Counted from the first letter of the stretch, positions 7,429-14,522 are shown. The stretch: 21,090 nt of DNA from Verrucomicrobiaceae bacterium UBA7681 (GCA_002482965.1 DLGZ01000001.1:15842-36931); one strand, 5' to 3'. Numbers and translations are program-made. The notes: generated from the letters alone by a model not told the origin.

Positions 7429-8229
7429 TCAAGGCAGCCCCCACGTGCCACGCAGCGCCGCATAGTCAGCCTTCGGCAGCAGCACATAGTGCGGCGCAGC
7501 GGTAGGATCGAGCCAGCGCAGCAGGCGCGTCAGATCGCCCTCGGCCATCGTCGTGCAGCCAGCGCTGGGCTTGTCCGGGCCACGGCGTACGTGAAAGAAG
7601 ATGGCGCTGCCATACCCCGGAGCCGTGGGCTGCTGATTGTGGCGGATTTCGAGCATCCACTTGTAGGCAGCATCGCCCAGCCGCATTTTTTGTTTCTCAA
7701 ACCACGGCGGGATGCCTTGGCGCGGATCAATGCGGACATGGCGGTTGTATTGGGGCAGAGTCGAATCATCGACATAAGCGTCCCACGGCCCGACCTGGAT
7801 GTAAGGCCAGCGGGCACCGCCGGGCGGGGTGGCGGCATAGCCAAACAGCGAGCCGAGATGGAACACGCCAGCCGGGGCACGCCAGTCTTTTTCCACCTTG
7901 GCGGGGATGCCGTTCTGCGGCGGATTGAAGACTCCACGCCCCCAGGCCAGGCCCTTTTTGCCCAGCAAAACCGGCACGGGCTTGTCAAAGACGGCCTGCC
8001 ACGGAGCTGCGGCAGAGGCACGCTGATAGCACTGCATGGTGGCCGTGTTCGAGTTCCAAGTGGCTGCCTGGGAGACGATCACCTGGCGTACCGCACGACC
8101 CAGCTGCGCGTGAGACTCCGACGGGCATAGGGCGAAAATGCTGATGCCTAGCAGCGTGAGAAGACTTGCCTTTTTTCGATGAAAAACTTTTTGGTATTGC
8201 ATGGGGAAGCTGTTTCCGAATATATTCAT
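7429..8229 (-). CDS. Exported L,D-transpeptidase-like (YkuD-fold) protein
   Basis: This 266-aa protein has an N-terminal signal region (positive HRKK at 17-20, hydrophobic LLTLLGISIFAL, likely cleavage after SHA, residue 41). The catalytic block is 'AIFFHVRRGPDKPSAGCTTM', with H213 and nucleophile C225 in the SxGC motif of YkuD-type cysteine enzymes. It closely resembles the group with 'GSAIFFHV...SAGC' and a following 'LLRWLDP'. The expected role is periplasmic peptidoglycan 3-3 cross-linking, lipoprotein anchoring or a related transacylation. ATG 8229 is chosen because CAGGG lies eight bases upstream; ATG 8202 would give a tidier 32-residue signal peptide. It is convergent with the lipid operon with a one-base gap, so read-through or mutual interference is plausible. 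Confidence 0.88.
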   Translation of the reverse strand: MNIFGNSFPMQYQKVFHRKKASLLTLLGISIFALCPSESHAQLGRAVRQVIVSQAATWNSNTATMQCYQRASAAAPWQAVFDKPVPVLLGKKGLAWGRGVFNPPQNGIPAKVEKDWRAPAGVFHLGSLFGYAATPPGGARWPYIQVGPWDAYVDDSTLPQYNRHVRIDPRQGIPPWFEKQKMRLGDAAYKWMLEIRHNQQPTAPGYGSAIFFHVRRGPDKPSAGCTTMAEGDLTRLLRWLDPTAAPHYVLLPKADYAALRGTWGLP

Positions 8230-8234
8230 TAAAT

Positions 8235-8312
8235 CAACCCTGCCGGGTTAATTGGATTCAGGTTTTGGGGGTTTTTTTCCTGAGCTCCGAGTTCCGGCAG
8301 GGTTGTTTTTTT
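8235..8312. promoter_or_regulatory. 12-bp inverted repeat with T-run in a divergent intergenic region
   Basis: CAACCCTGCCGG at 8235-8246 is exactly complementary to CCGGCAGGGTTG at 8294-8305, which is followed by seven Ts (8306-8312). Read rightward it looks like an intrinsic terminator with a long (47-nt) loop, lying 67-144 bp upstream of the lipoprotein ATG. Read leftward, the arm nearest the L,D-transpeptidase ATG (8229) contains its putative ribosome-binding CAGGG, so the stem would hide that site. Premature termination, attenuation or translational control are all inferences; the repeat itself is seen directly. Confidence 0.55.
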
Positions 8313-8378
8313 GCCTGCGGGCGGACATTGCACACTAGCACATTGATTAGCGGCCAACGTGTTCTAATGATGGCGACC

Positions 8379-9008
8379 ATGAACTTTAGGTGCTTTTCAG
8401 CCATTCTTGTCGGAGCCGCAGCCTGCCTCAGTCTCTCGTCCTGTTCCAATTCCTCGATCATCAGCCTGGATTACGTGCCGCAGGCCGGTCGGATGATGCG
8501 CGGCGCGCCGGACTTTGCCGTCGGCGAATTCAAGGACAAGCGCGGTGAGCAGCCCCAGACGCTCGGCCATGTGCGCCTGCCCATCGGCCCCACGGTCGAT
8601 ACCATCCAGACCCGGCTTCCTGTCAGCGACGTCGTGCGCAACGCCTTCGGCTACGCGCTGGAGTCACGCGGCATGCTGGCCACAGACGTTAAGGGCCGTT
8701 TCATCCTCACCGGAGAAATCCAGGACCTGCGCTCCCAGCTTCTTGTGCATCCCTATGGCTATGCGCGCATCCGTGTGAACGTGGTCGAAGCCACCTCCGG
8801 CCGGGTGATGTTCACCCACGTCTATGAAGGCGAGCGTCAGAGCACCGCCTACCGTCCCGGCACCGGCTCTCCGGTGCCCGTCCTGCGTGAGCTCACCTCC
8901 CGTGCCCTGCAGGATTGCGTGGACCGCGCCCTGGATGACACCCGCATGCGCCAGCAAATCGGCGCCGGTGTGGACAACCGCCCGCGCTACACGCCGGGCA
9001 TGCTGTAG
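8379..9008 (+). CDS. Uncharacterised lipoprotein (YajG-like layout)
   Basis: A 209-aa protein with a lipoprotein signal: MNFRCF, a hydrophobic stretch, then the lipobox LSSC with C22. The mature part has 'FAVGEFKDKRGE' and 'DVVRNAFGYALESRGML', then 'GRFILTGEIQDLRSQLLVHPYGYARIRVNVVEATSGRVMF' in pieces. This pattern (D/E-x-R near the start, an amphipathic helix, a beta-sheet repeat) resembles YajG and similar outer-membrane lipoproteins of unknown role. Residue S23 after the Cys does not suggest the inner-membrane retention signal known from E. coli, though that rule may not apply here. ATGs at 8367 and 8370 are alternative starts; no Shine-Dalgarno sequence supports any of them. It is divergent from the transpeptidase and followed by a double-hairpin element. 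Confidence 0.8.
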   Translation: MNFRCFSAILVGAAACLSLSSCSNSSIISLDYVPQAGRMMRGAPDFAVGEFKDKRGEQPQTLGHVRLPIGPTVDTIQTRLPVSDVVRNAFGYALESRGMLATDVKGRFILTGEIQDLRSQLLVHPYGYARIRVNVVEATSGRVMFTHVYEGERQSTAYRPGTGSPVPVLRELTSRALQDCVDRALDDTRMRQQIGAGVDNRPRYTPGML

Positions 9009-9013
9009 GAAAC

Positions 9014-9143
9014 GGAGGGGGATCGTCCCGATCCCTTGGTGCCACGTCGTTGGATGCGCCGTCACCGAAAGAAGTAGCAGCGTCTTTCTAGCGCGGAGCC
9101 GAGTGCGTGGCCGAGCGTTGAGGGATCGGGACGATCCCTCTCC
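9014..9143. repeat. REPIN-like element: two inverted hairpin repeats
   Basis: A 23-bp arm at 9014-9036 is complementary to 9121-9143 with one mismatch, with 84 bp between. Each arm is itself a hairpin: GGGATCG-TCC-CGATCCC at 9019-9035 and GGGATCG-GGA-CGATCCC at 9122-9138. Two REP-type palindromes in opposite orientation around a short spacer is the layout of a REPIN. It fills the gap between the convergent lipoprotein and phosphodiesterase genes, five bases after one stop and 22 bases from the other, so it may also serve as a two-way terminator. No RAYT transposase is in the window. Confidence 0.75.
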
Positions 9144-9165
9144 TCCAGAGCGTGATGCGTGGAAT

Positions 9166-10539
9166 CTACTTCACCAGCACCTCGTCCAGCACGCGGCCAT
9201 CCGCGCCAGGGAAGGGGATGCCGAGGAGTTTGGCCATCGTCGGTGTCACATCGATGTTCTTCATCTCATCGAGCTCCACGCCCTGCTTCACCCCGGCGCC
9301 GCTGATCACAAAGCCGCCGTAGAGATTGGGGTCGGTCTGCAAGTGGCCGTGGGCGCCTTTCGGCGGATCGTTCGGGATGATGACGTCGTTGTCGGCGAGG
9401 GAATCGGTGAAGGTGTAGCCGTCGGCAGCCAGCAGCACGAGATCCGGTTCACGGCCATCTTTCGCGGCGGTGACGTGATGCAGCTTCGCATCGAAATCCT
9501 TCGCCTCCACCACGCCCTCCACACCTTCCAGTTTGCCGAGCGTTGGCGTGATCTGCTTCAGAATGCTGCTGCGGTTTGCGTCATCCAGCACGTAGACAAA
9601 GCACGCGCCGCCTTCGGCCATCGCGAAGACCTGCGAGTCGGGCGCGAGGCTCTTGCCCAGCACGGATTTGACGAAGCCATCCTTCCGCAGCGCGGCGTTG
9701 GCATTGATGGATTTGGTGAAGGTGACGAAGCCGTGGTCGGTGGTGATGACGAAGGTCGTTTTATCAAGGATGCCCGCCTCTTCCGTGGCACGCACGATGT
9801 CCGCCACACGGTTGTCCGAATCATTTGCCGCCCAGTAGGCTTCCGGCACCTGGCGGCCATGCGCATGCTCGAAGGAATCGAGGCTCACCAAGTGCAGGGC
9901 GAGGAAGTTCGGCTTGTGCTTTTTGATGATATGCTGGGCAAGCTGCGAGTACATGTAGTCGCGCTGCGCTTTGCCCGGATTACCCAGTTTGCACCACTCG
10001 TTCTGCTTCTCGATGGGGATGCCCGCTGCGCGAGCCTCCTCCAGCAGGGAGGGGGTGCCGTATTTCTCAAACAGCTCCTGATCAAACACATCCGGCACCG
10101 TCCAGTCCAGCGTTTTGGCTCCGCGTGAGGCAGGCCAGATTACCCCGGCGGTGGTCAAACCGGCTGCTTTGGCCGCGTCATAGATGGTGGGCGATTTGAC
10201 GATCTCTTCCTTGTTGAAGATCGGGTCAGGAATCAGCGGCACCTTCTTCCGAGTGGCTCGGTCAAAGTACTCATTCGCCAGCACCCCATGCTTGGCCGGA
10301 TGCACGCCTGTGACCAACGTCGTGTGATTCGTCCAGGTCACCGTCGGAAACGAGCACTCCATGCGCTTCGCACGCACGCCCTTTGCCGCCAGCGCCTTCA
10401 CCGCCGGCATGTGGCACTTGGGATCATCAAAGTACTGATGCGCCCAGCCATCGATGCTGATGAGGATGACGTGTTCCGCAGGGGCTGCGTGGGCGAGCGT
10501 CGTGGCAGTGACGAGGAGGGCGAGGGCGCGGTAAAGCAT
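9166..10539 (-). CDS. Secreted alkaline phosphatase-superfamily phosphodiesterase / nucleotide pyrophosphatase
   Basis: This 457-aa protein has a signal peptide (residues 1-19, ending AHA/A). Two-metal phosphodiesterase motifs run in order: 'VILISIDGW' (metal ligand D30), 'FPTVTWTNHTTLVTG' (nucleophile T68, N71), 'LVSLDSFEHAHG' (Asp/His ligands), 'FVITTDHGF' (Asp-His) and 'PKGAHGHLQTDPNLYGGFVISG' in the C-terminal third. This is the type I phosphodiesterase/NPP pattern (PF01663), which hydrolyses nucleotide or phospholipid head-group phosphodiesters outside the cytoplasm. The length is normal for bacterial members and all key residues are present. Substrate specificity cannot be read. Upstream lie a candidate promoter close to the ATG and, further out, the GGTATCA palindrome array. 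Confidence 0.92.
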   Translation of the reverse strand: MLYRALALLVTATTLAHAAPAEHVILISIDGWAHQYFDDPKCHMPAVKALAAKGVRAKRMECSFPTVTWTNHTTLVTGVHPAKHGVLANEYFDRATRKKVPLIPDPIFNKEEIVKSPTIYDAAKAAGLTTAGVIWPASRGAKTLDWTVPDVFDQELFEKYGTPSLLEEARAAGIPIEKQNEWCKLGNPGKAQRDYMYSQLAQHIIKKHKPNFLALHLVSLDSFEHAHGRQVPEAYWAANDSDNRVADIVRATEEAGILDKTTFVITTDHGFVTFTKSINANAALRKDGFVKSVLGKSLAPDSQVFAMAEGGACFVYVLDDANRSSILKQITPTLGKLEGVEGVVEAKDFDAKLHHVTAAKDGREPDLVLLAADGYTFTDSLADNDVIIPNDPPKGAHGHLQTDPNLYGGFVISGAGVKQGVELDEMKNIDVTPTMAKLLGIPFPGADGRVLDEVLVK

Positions 10540-10544
10540 AAGGG

Positions 10545-10572
10545 AGTATTACGAACGGGCGGTGGGCGTCAA
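10545..10572 (-). promoter_or_regulatory. Candidate sigma-70-type promoter for the phosphodiesterase gene
   Basis: On the reverse strand TTGACG (10572-10567) is followed after 16 bases by AATACT (10550-10545), five bases before the ATG at 10539. The -35 match is good (5/6), the -10 match moderate (4/6). If used, transcription would begin at or next to the ATG, giving a leaderless message, which would fit the lack of a Shine-Dalgarno sequence. A chance match is possible. Confidence 0.35.
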
Positions 10573-10695
10573 TCCTGTCAGTCAGGAGGAAGTACGATGG
10601 GGTGCCTTGCCCCGCTGCTGCCTGCTCGCAGCCTCATCCGGCGGGCTGCTGACTGGAAAGATCTTTTGAACCCGTTGGTGATCCTTTCTGGGGGG

Positions 10696-10755
10696 TGGTT
10701 TGGTATCACGGTATCAACCCCTATATATAGGGTTTGATACCGTGATACCAAACCA
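10696..10755. repeat. 60-bp near-perfect palindrome
   Basis: Positions 10696-10725 and 10726-10755 pair base for base around the centre CTATATATAG (10721-10730), with a single mismatch (C10718 against T10733). Each arm carries two GGTATCA heptamers (or their complement TGATACC) eight bases apart: 10702 and 10710, 10735 and 10743. It could extrude as a cruciform, form a long RNA hairpin or bind a dimeric regulator. Confidence 0.9.
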
Positions 10756-10766
10756 TACCACACCTC

Positions 10767-10788
10767 AATTGGTATCATGATACCAATT
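10767..10788. promoter_or_regulatory. 22-bp perfect palindrome, operator-like
   Basis: AATTGGTATCA (10767-10777) is immediately followed by its exact complement TGATACCAATT (10778-10788). The half-site GGTATCA is the same as in the 60-bp palindrome to the left. Perfect symmetry with no gap is typical of a dimeric helix-turn-helix repressor site. The TTGGTAT...ATACCAA shape recalls operators of the HutC-like GntR family, but no regulator gene is in the window, so the binding protein is a guess. Confidence 0.6.
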
Positions 10789-10799
10789 TGATCCCACTT

Positions 10800-10813
10800 T
10801 GATACCTGATACC
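10800..10813. repeat. Direct repeat TGATACC x2
   Basis: TGATACC occurs back to back at 10800-10806 and 10807-10813. These are the seventh and eighth copies of the heptamer (in either orientation) within 112 bp, after 10702, 10710, 10735, 10743, 10771 and 10778. The copies come in pairs spaced seven or eight bases apart. Confidence 0.8.
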
Positions 10814-10871
10814 CGATCAGCGACGACGTGCCGGGTGATCAACGACGAGCCGATGGTGCGATGGTCCTCGG

Positions 10872-10890
10872 CGCAGCCTTGCAGGCTGCG
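10872..10890. terminator. Hairpin downstream of the PQQ-like gene
   Basis: CGCAGCC and GGCTGCG form a 7-bp stem around the loop TTGCA, 33 bases beyond the stop of the minus-strand propeller gene. No T-run follows in the minus direction, so intrinsic termination is uncertain. Confidence 0.3.
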
Positions 10891-10922
10891 GAAGGGATAA
10901 GCTGCGTGGCGCTGCGGCTCGC

Positions 10923-12290
10923 TCAAGGCACCGCAGTCACTTTCTTCCCAATGCAGAACAGCTTCTCCTGCGTGCGGATGAAGAGGCAGCCATCGCTCAC
11001 GGCCACACTGGCGCGCACGCTGGCGGCGTTGCCATTCGGTTTGGAGCCGTTGCCCATTTCATTCATGGACAGCAGTTCAAACTTGTCCGTGTTCGCCTTG
11101 GCCACATAGACTTCGCCCCAGAAATTGATGCAGTACACTTTGTCATCCACCACAGTGGGGCTGCTTTCAAATTTGGTCTTGCCGCCGAGTTCGCCGGTCC
11201 ACACGACCTTGCCGGTTTTCGGGTCCAGGCAGCTCAGGATCTTCTTGCCACCGTCGAGGACGTAGAACTTGCCTTTGTAGAAGGCGGGTGTGGGCACGTC
11301 GCTGGTGACGCCTTTGGGTTCTGTCTGCCACACGGGCTTGGTTTCGCCTTGGGAATCCAGCGGCATGGCAAAGATGGGGGAATTCTTCGGGGCGCAGACG
11401 ATGGCCATGCCGTCGCCGGTCACGGGGGAGGGGACGAGGCGGAAGAACTTGTTGTAGCCTTCGCCCGGTGGGTTCCAGGTGGCGATGCGGGAGAGTTCCT
11501 TGCCGGTGGCGGCGTCGTGGATGGTCAGGGTGTCACCACCGGAGATGAGCATGAGGCGCTGGCCCTTGTCAGTCGCGAAGATGGGGCTGCTGAAAGCCTC
11601 CAGCGATTCGGTGTTGGCGAGGCTGGGGCGGATGTGCTTCCAGAGGTCCTTCCCGGTGGCTGGATCCAGGGCGAGGATGTAGCTGCTCATGTCCTTGCCC
11701 GCGGTGCCTTTTTCGAACTTGTCCTGGAATTTGAAGGCCTCGTTGCGCTGAAGCACCTGAATGTAGAGCTTGCCACCGTCGAGCGCGGGGCTGCTGCCGT
11801 AGGTCCACTGCGTGGCGAAGGCACCGTGCGTCTCCTTGAAGTCGCGCTTCCAGACGATCTTGCCGTTGAAATCACACGCGGCGGCGATGGCGTTGGCGAA
11901 GAGGAAGTAAACGTGGTCGCCGTCCGTCACGGCGGAGGGGCTGGCGAGGTTGCTCTTGTCATCCCACTGAATCTCCGAGCCTTCGCTGATCGTCGTGCGC
12001 CACTTTTCCCGACCGGTCTGCGTGTCGTAGCACAGGCCGACGAGCTTCTTTTCCGCCTCAATGGGAGCGGTGATGAAAAGATTGTCACCCCAGATGACGG
12101 GAACGGAGGCGGAAAGCCCAGGCATCTCAGTCGCCCATTTCACGCCTTCGGTGGTGCTGAACTTCACCGGCAGGCCGGTTTCTCCCGATGAGCCGTCCTG
12201 ATTGGGCCCACGCCAGCTCGGCCAGTTTTCGGCGAGGGCTGCAGAAGAGAGCAACAAAGAGGCGAGAAGGAGGGCGGCGGGTGATTTCAT
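10923..12290 (-). CDS. Exported PQQ-like beta-propeller repeat protein
   Basis: A 455-aa protein with a clear signal peptide (MKSPAALLLASLLLSSAALA, cleaved before EN). The mature start 'NWPSWRGPNQDGSSGETGLP' is the hallmark opening of the large PQQ-like beta-propeller families of Planctomycetes and Verrucomicrobia. Propeller blades are marked by repeated 'ALDPATGKDLWK', 'CLDPKTGKVVWTG', 'CYDTQTGREKWR' and 'DFNGKIVWK' motifs, each with the Trp typical of PQQ-type blades. No quinoprotein active-site Cys-Cys or haem motif is visible, so it is more likely a periplasmic binding or scaffold protein than a dehydrogenase. It is divergent from the membrane gene at 12357 with 66 bp between; the palindrome array lies beyond its stop. 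Confidence 0.9.
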   Translation of the reverse strand: MKSPAALLLASLLLSSAALAENWPSWRGPNQDGSSGETGLPVKFSTTEGVKWATEMPGLSASVPVIWGDNLFITAPIEAEKKLVGLCYDTQTGREKWRTTISEGSEIQWDDKSNLASPSAVTDGDHVYFLFANAIAAACDFNGKIVWKRDFKETHGAFATQWTYGSSPALDGGKLYIQVLQRNEAFKFQDKFEKGTAGKDMSSYILALDPATGKDLWKHIRPSLANTESLEAFSSPIFATDKGQRLMLISGGDTLTIHDAATGKELSRIATWNPPGEGYNKFFRLVPSPVTGDGMAIVCAPKNSPIFAMPLDSQGETKPVWQTEPKGVTSDVPTPAFYKGKFYVLDGGKKILSCLDPKTGKVVWTGELGGKTKFESSPTVVDDKVYCINFWGEVYVAKANTDKFELLSMNEMGNGSKPNGNAASVRASVAVSDGCLFIRTQEKLFCIGKKVTAVP

Positions 12291-12356
12291 GTCGAATGGG
12301 AGAGAAGCGAATACGCACTGGCATGTCGAGATGTTTTCGCGAATTGATCGTTACCC

Positions 12357-13433
12357 TTGAATCTCACCTCCTGGCAATCGACCGCACTTGCACTTCTCGG
12401 CTGTACTGCCGGGCTGGTGCTGCACCTGCATTGGCATCCGCTGCGCAGGCATTTGTCAGACGCGTGGGACTGCCTGCGGCTGCGCCCGGCTTTGCTCCTC
12501 TGTGCCGCCGGAGCCATGCTGCTGTCCACGGTTTTTGGCGATACACCGCGTGCGCCCTATTCGCTGCCCCAGCTCACCGACTGGCAGGAAATGATCCTGC
12601 CGCTGGCGCGGGATGCGCTGGCCCATCTGGCCACGCTGCCGCATGCCTGGCTGCCGCCATGGCCGCTGGCCTGCCTGGTGCCGGTGGTGCTCGTATTTCT
12701 GACGATCCGCATCTGGCGCTGGCCCTACCGTTACGGTGAGCGCAAGGCGGTGCTGGAGCAAAAAGTGGTGCTGTTTATTGTAACGCTTGTATCGTTTGCT
12801 TGGCTGGTGTTGGAGGGCTCCAGTTTGAGACGCATGCTGCCCGAAGGTGTGGAAGCAACGAAACTAGGACTGCGTTACATTTTTACCGCCATCACTGCGG
12901 CGGGCATGCAGGTGTGGCTGGTACGCTTTCTGATCGCGTGGGAAAATCCGCAGGAGACGGAGGTGGGCGGAGACGCCGCCGCAGCGCTGGAGCATACCTT
13001 TGCACGCTGGCAGGGCGTGGCCTGCCTCGCGGGGTTTAATCTGCTGTGGATGAGCTGGCGCTGGTGGCAGCTCAGCACGCCGCAGAGCGTGGGCGCGTGG
13101 TGGTGGGTGGAGTTGCTCCTGCTCTTTGCAGCTCTCCCGGCCGCCGTGGCGGCAGTTACTGGCACCTTCTGGCAGCAGGGGGCTGCGGCCCTGCGCATCC
13201 TTTGGCGTGCTGCTGTGCCCCTGTTTCTGCTCTCCATCACCGCGCTCGCTGTTTTTATTCTCGCTCTCTACACGGTGGAAATGGGGCGGGCAGAGTGTGC
13301 CGAATCGCCATTTTGGCGCATGATCGAGCAACCCCTAAGTGCTTTGGTGCTTGCCATGCTCGATTGCTGGCTATTGCTAACAGCCCTACTTCTCATGCTG
13401 CGCTTTGGCTTTTCACGTCCCCCTTCCGCATGA
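12357..13433 (+). CDS. Polytopic membrane protein of unknown function
   Basis: A 358-aa, strongly hydrophobic protein with about seven predicted membrane segments (near residues 9-24, 44-60, 100-117, 137-153, 175-195, 250-290 and 280-310, and a last one near 325-350). I recognise no family motif. The start is TTG 12357; an in-frame TGA lies four codons upstream, and the next in-frame ATG would remove 50 residues including the first membrane segment. The stop overlaps the squalene/phytoene synthase start as ATGA, so the two are translationally coupled and probably work in one membrane process. A role in isoprenoid lipid handling is inference from that coupling only. Confidence 0.75.
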   Translation: MNLTSWQSTALALLGCTAGLVLHLHWHPLRRHLSDAWDCLRLRPALLLCAAGAMLLSTVFGDTPRAPYSLPQLTDWQEMILPLARDALAHLATLPHAWLPPWPLACLVPVVLVFLTIRIWRWPYRYGERKAVLEQKVVLFIVTLVSFAWLVLEGSSLRRMLPEGVEATKLGLRYIFTAITAAGMQVWLVRFLIAWENPQETEVGGDAAAALEHTFARWQGVACLAGFNLLWMSWRWWQLSTPQSVGAWWWVELLLLFAALPAAVAAVTGTFWQQGAAALRILWRAAVPLFLLSITALAVFILALYTVEMGRAECAESPFWRMIEQPLSALVLAMLDCWLLLTALLLMLRFGFSRPPSA

Positions 13434-14278
13434 CCAGCGGCACGCTCTCTCCAGAACAAATCGTGCGGCGGGCGAAGTCGAACCTCGCCTTCGCGCTTGC
13501 CTGCCTGCCCAAGGAACGCCGCCGCGACATGATCGCCTTTTACGCCTTCTGCCGTGTCGTGGATGACATTGCCGACGACCCGCAGAACAGCCCCGAGGAC
13601 AAGGAGAAAGAGCTTAATCACTGGAAACGCTGCGTGGAGGCAGGCAACCCGCCCGGGCATCCCGTGCTGGATGAAATGATCCTGCTGCCGGAGAAATACG
13701 GCTTCCCCCGCGCCTGGCTGTGCGAGATCATCGACGGCGTCGCCAGCGACATCACCAAGACGCGCTACGAGACCTTCGAGGAACTGCTCGGCTACTGCTA
13801 CAAAGTCGCCAGCGTGGTCGGACTCGTCAGCATCGAAATCTTCGGCCATCAAAATCCTGCCACCAAGGACTACGCCATCAATCTGGGCTACGCGCTGCAG
13901 TTCACCAACATCATCCGCGACGTCGGTCAGGATGCGCGGGACACCGGCCGCATCTACCTCCCCCAGGCCGAGCTGAGGAAGTTCGGCGTGCTGGAAAGCG
14001 AGATCCTTGACGCCCGCCCAAGCGAGCGCTTCACCAAGATGATGGACTTCCAGTATGCCCGTGCGCGCAGCTACTACGACGCCGCACAAAAAGTCCTGCC
14101 TCCCGAAGACCGCAAAAACATGGTCGCCTCCGAGATCATGGCCGACATCTACTCGCGCATCCTCGAAAAGCTCAAGCGCGAGCGTTACCCCGTCTTCACC
14201 AAGCGCGCCCGCCTCAGCAAACTGCACAAGGTCTGGATCCTCGGCAGCCATTTGATCAAAGCGCGCTTCAGCCGCTGA
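13430..14278 (+). CDS. Squalene/phytoene synthase family protein
   Basis: A 282-aa trans-isoprenyl diphosphate synthase with head-to-head chemistry. Both Mg-binding Asp-rich motifs are present: D45DIAD49 in 'YAFCRVVDDIADD', and D164VGQD168 in 'GYALQFTNIIRDVGQDARDTGRIYLP' (read in two parts, 153-178). Family members condense two farnesyl or geranylgeranyl diphosphates to presqualene diphosphate/squalene (HpnC/HpnD, SqS) or phytoene (CrtB). The 'RIYLP' and 'LPKERRRDMIAFYAFCR' blocks fit the HpnD/CrtB side, but the product cannot be decided. The start at ATG 13430 is supported by the ATGA overlap and by alignment to the usual family N-terminus; the frame is open further upstream inside the membrane gene. 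No other hopanoid or carotenoid gene lies in the window. Confidence 0.92.
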   Translation: MTSGTLSPEQIVRRAKSNLAFALACLPKERRRDMIAFYAFCRVVDDIADDPQNSPEDKEKELNHWKRCVEAGNPPGHPVLDEMILLPEKYGFPRAWLCEIIDGVASDITKTRYETFEELLGYCYKVASVVGLVSIEIFGHQNPATKDYAINLGYALQFTNIIRDVGQDARDTGRIYLPQAELRKFGVLESEILDARPSERFTKMMDFQYARARSYYDAAQKVLPPEDRKNMVASEIMADIYSRILEKLKRERYPVFTKRARLSKLHKVWILGSHLIKARFSR

Positions 14279-14283
14279 GGAGC

Positions 14284-14299
14284 GCGGAATTTATTCCGC
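14284..14299 (+). terminator. Hairpin after the synthase gene
   Basis: GCGGAAT-TT-ATTCCGC forms a 7-bp perfect inverted repeat beginning six bases past the synthase stop. No T-run follows, so it may stabilise the 3' end or terminate weakly. Confidence 0.35.
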
Positions 14300-14504
14300 A
14301 GCACTCCGCAAACACGCGCAGCGCCGAATCGTCCCAGCCGCCCTTTCTCTCTCCACTCATGATCCTCGTGTTGGCGCTGCTGGTCATGAAACACCATCCG
14401 CAGTGTCAAGGCGACCCGCTGCCTTCCTCGCCAAGGCTTCGAAGCCCAGGACGGGCTCGGAGGCCCGCGCGCCTTGGGCGCTGTGACCTGCGCAGCAAAG
14501 TGGT

Positions 14505-14522
14505 CCAGTTGCGCCGCAACGG
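14505..14522. repeat. Palindromic element copy 2 (degenerate right arm)
   Basis: CCAGTTGCG-C-CGCAACGG: the core GTTGCG/CGCAAC pairs perfectly, but the outer right arm has GG where TGG would be needed. The 20 bases to its left (GCAGCAAAGTGGT) match the flank of copy 4 (GCAGCAAAGTAGC at 17301). It lies 14 bp beyond the stop of the first protease-like gene, followed by the shared sequence CAGGCTTCATTTTTTCACCA. Confidence 0.75.

Larger units (their letters stand above)
10540..10922. other. 383-bp gene-free region between two minus-strand genes
   Basis: No convincing gene lies here; short open frames on either strand cross palindromes and lack starts with a ribosome-binding site or family features. 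From left to right it holds the phosphodiesterase promoter candidate, about 120 bp without visible structure, the TGATACC palindrome array (10696-10813), and a 7-bp hairpin (10872-10890) just beyond the stop of the PQQ-like gene. The array is clearly richer in A+T than its surroundings. Confidence 0.7.

Noticed and set aside
8328..8356. Sigma-70 promoter (TTGCAC at 8328) for the lipoprotein gene
   Set aside because: No acceptable -10 hexamer lies 16-18 bp downstream.
8824..10128. 434-codon plus-strand frame crossing the lipoprotein end, the REPIN and the phosphodiesterase
   Set aside because: It overlaps two well-supported genes and an inverted repeat, and its product has no family features.
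10288..10737. 149-codon plus-strand frame running into the palindrome array
   Set aside because: Half of it is antisense to the phosphodiesterase, it ends inside the 60-bp palindrome, and no ribosome-binding site or domain is visible.
10696..10813. CRISPR array or plasmid-type iteron origin
   Set aside because: The repeat is a 7-mer in palindromic pairs, without uniform 25-40 bp repeats and spacers; there is no rep or cas gene and no DnaA-box cluster.
11349..12191. 280-codon plus-strand frame antisense to the PQQ-like propeller gene
   Set aside because: The minus strand has a signal peptide and repeated propeller blades; the plus product is a shadow.
14429..14480. Short imperfect palindromes (GGCTTCGAAGCC and the CGCC-AAGG / CCTTGGGCG pair)
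   Set aside because: Short or imperfect symmetry in very GC-rich DNA; no consistent stem with a terminator tail, so not listed as a feature.
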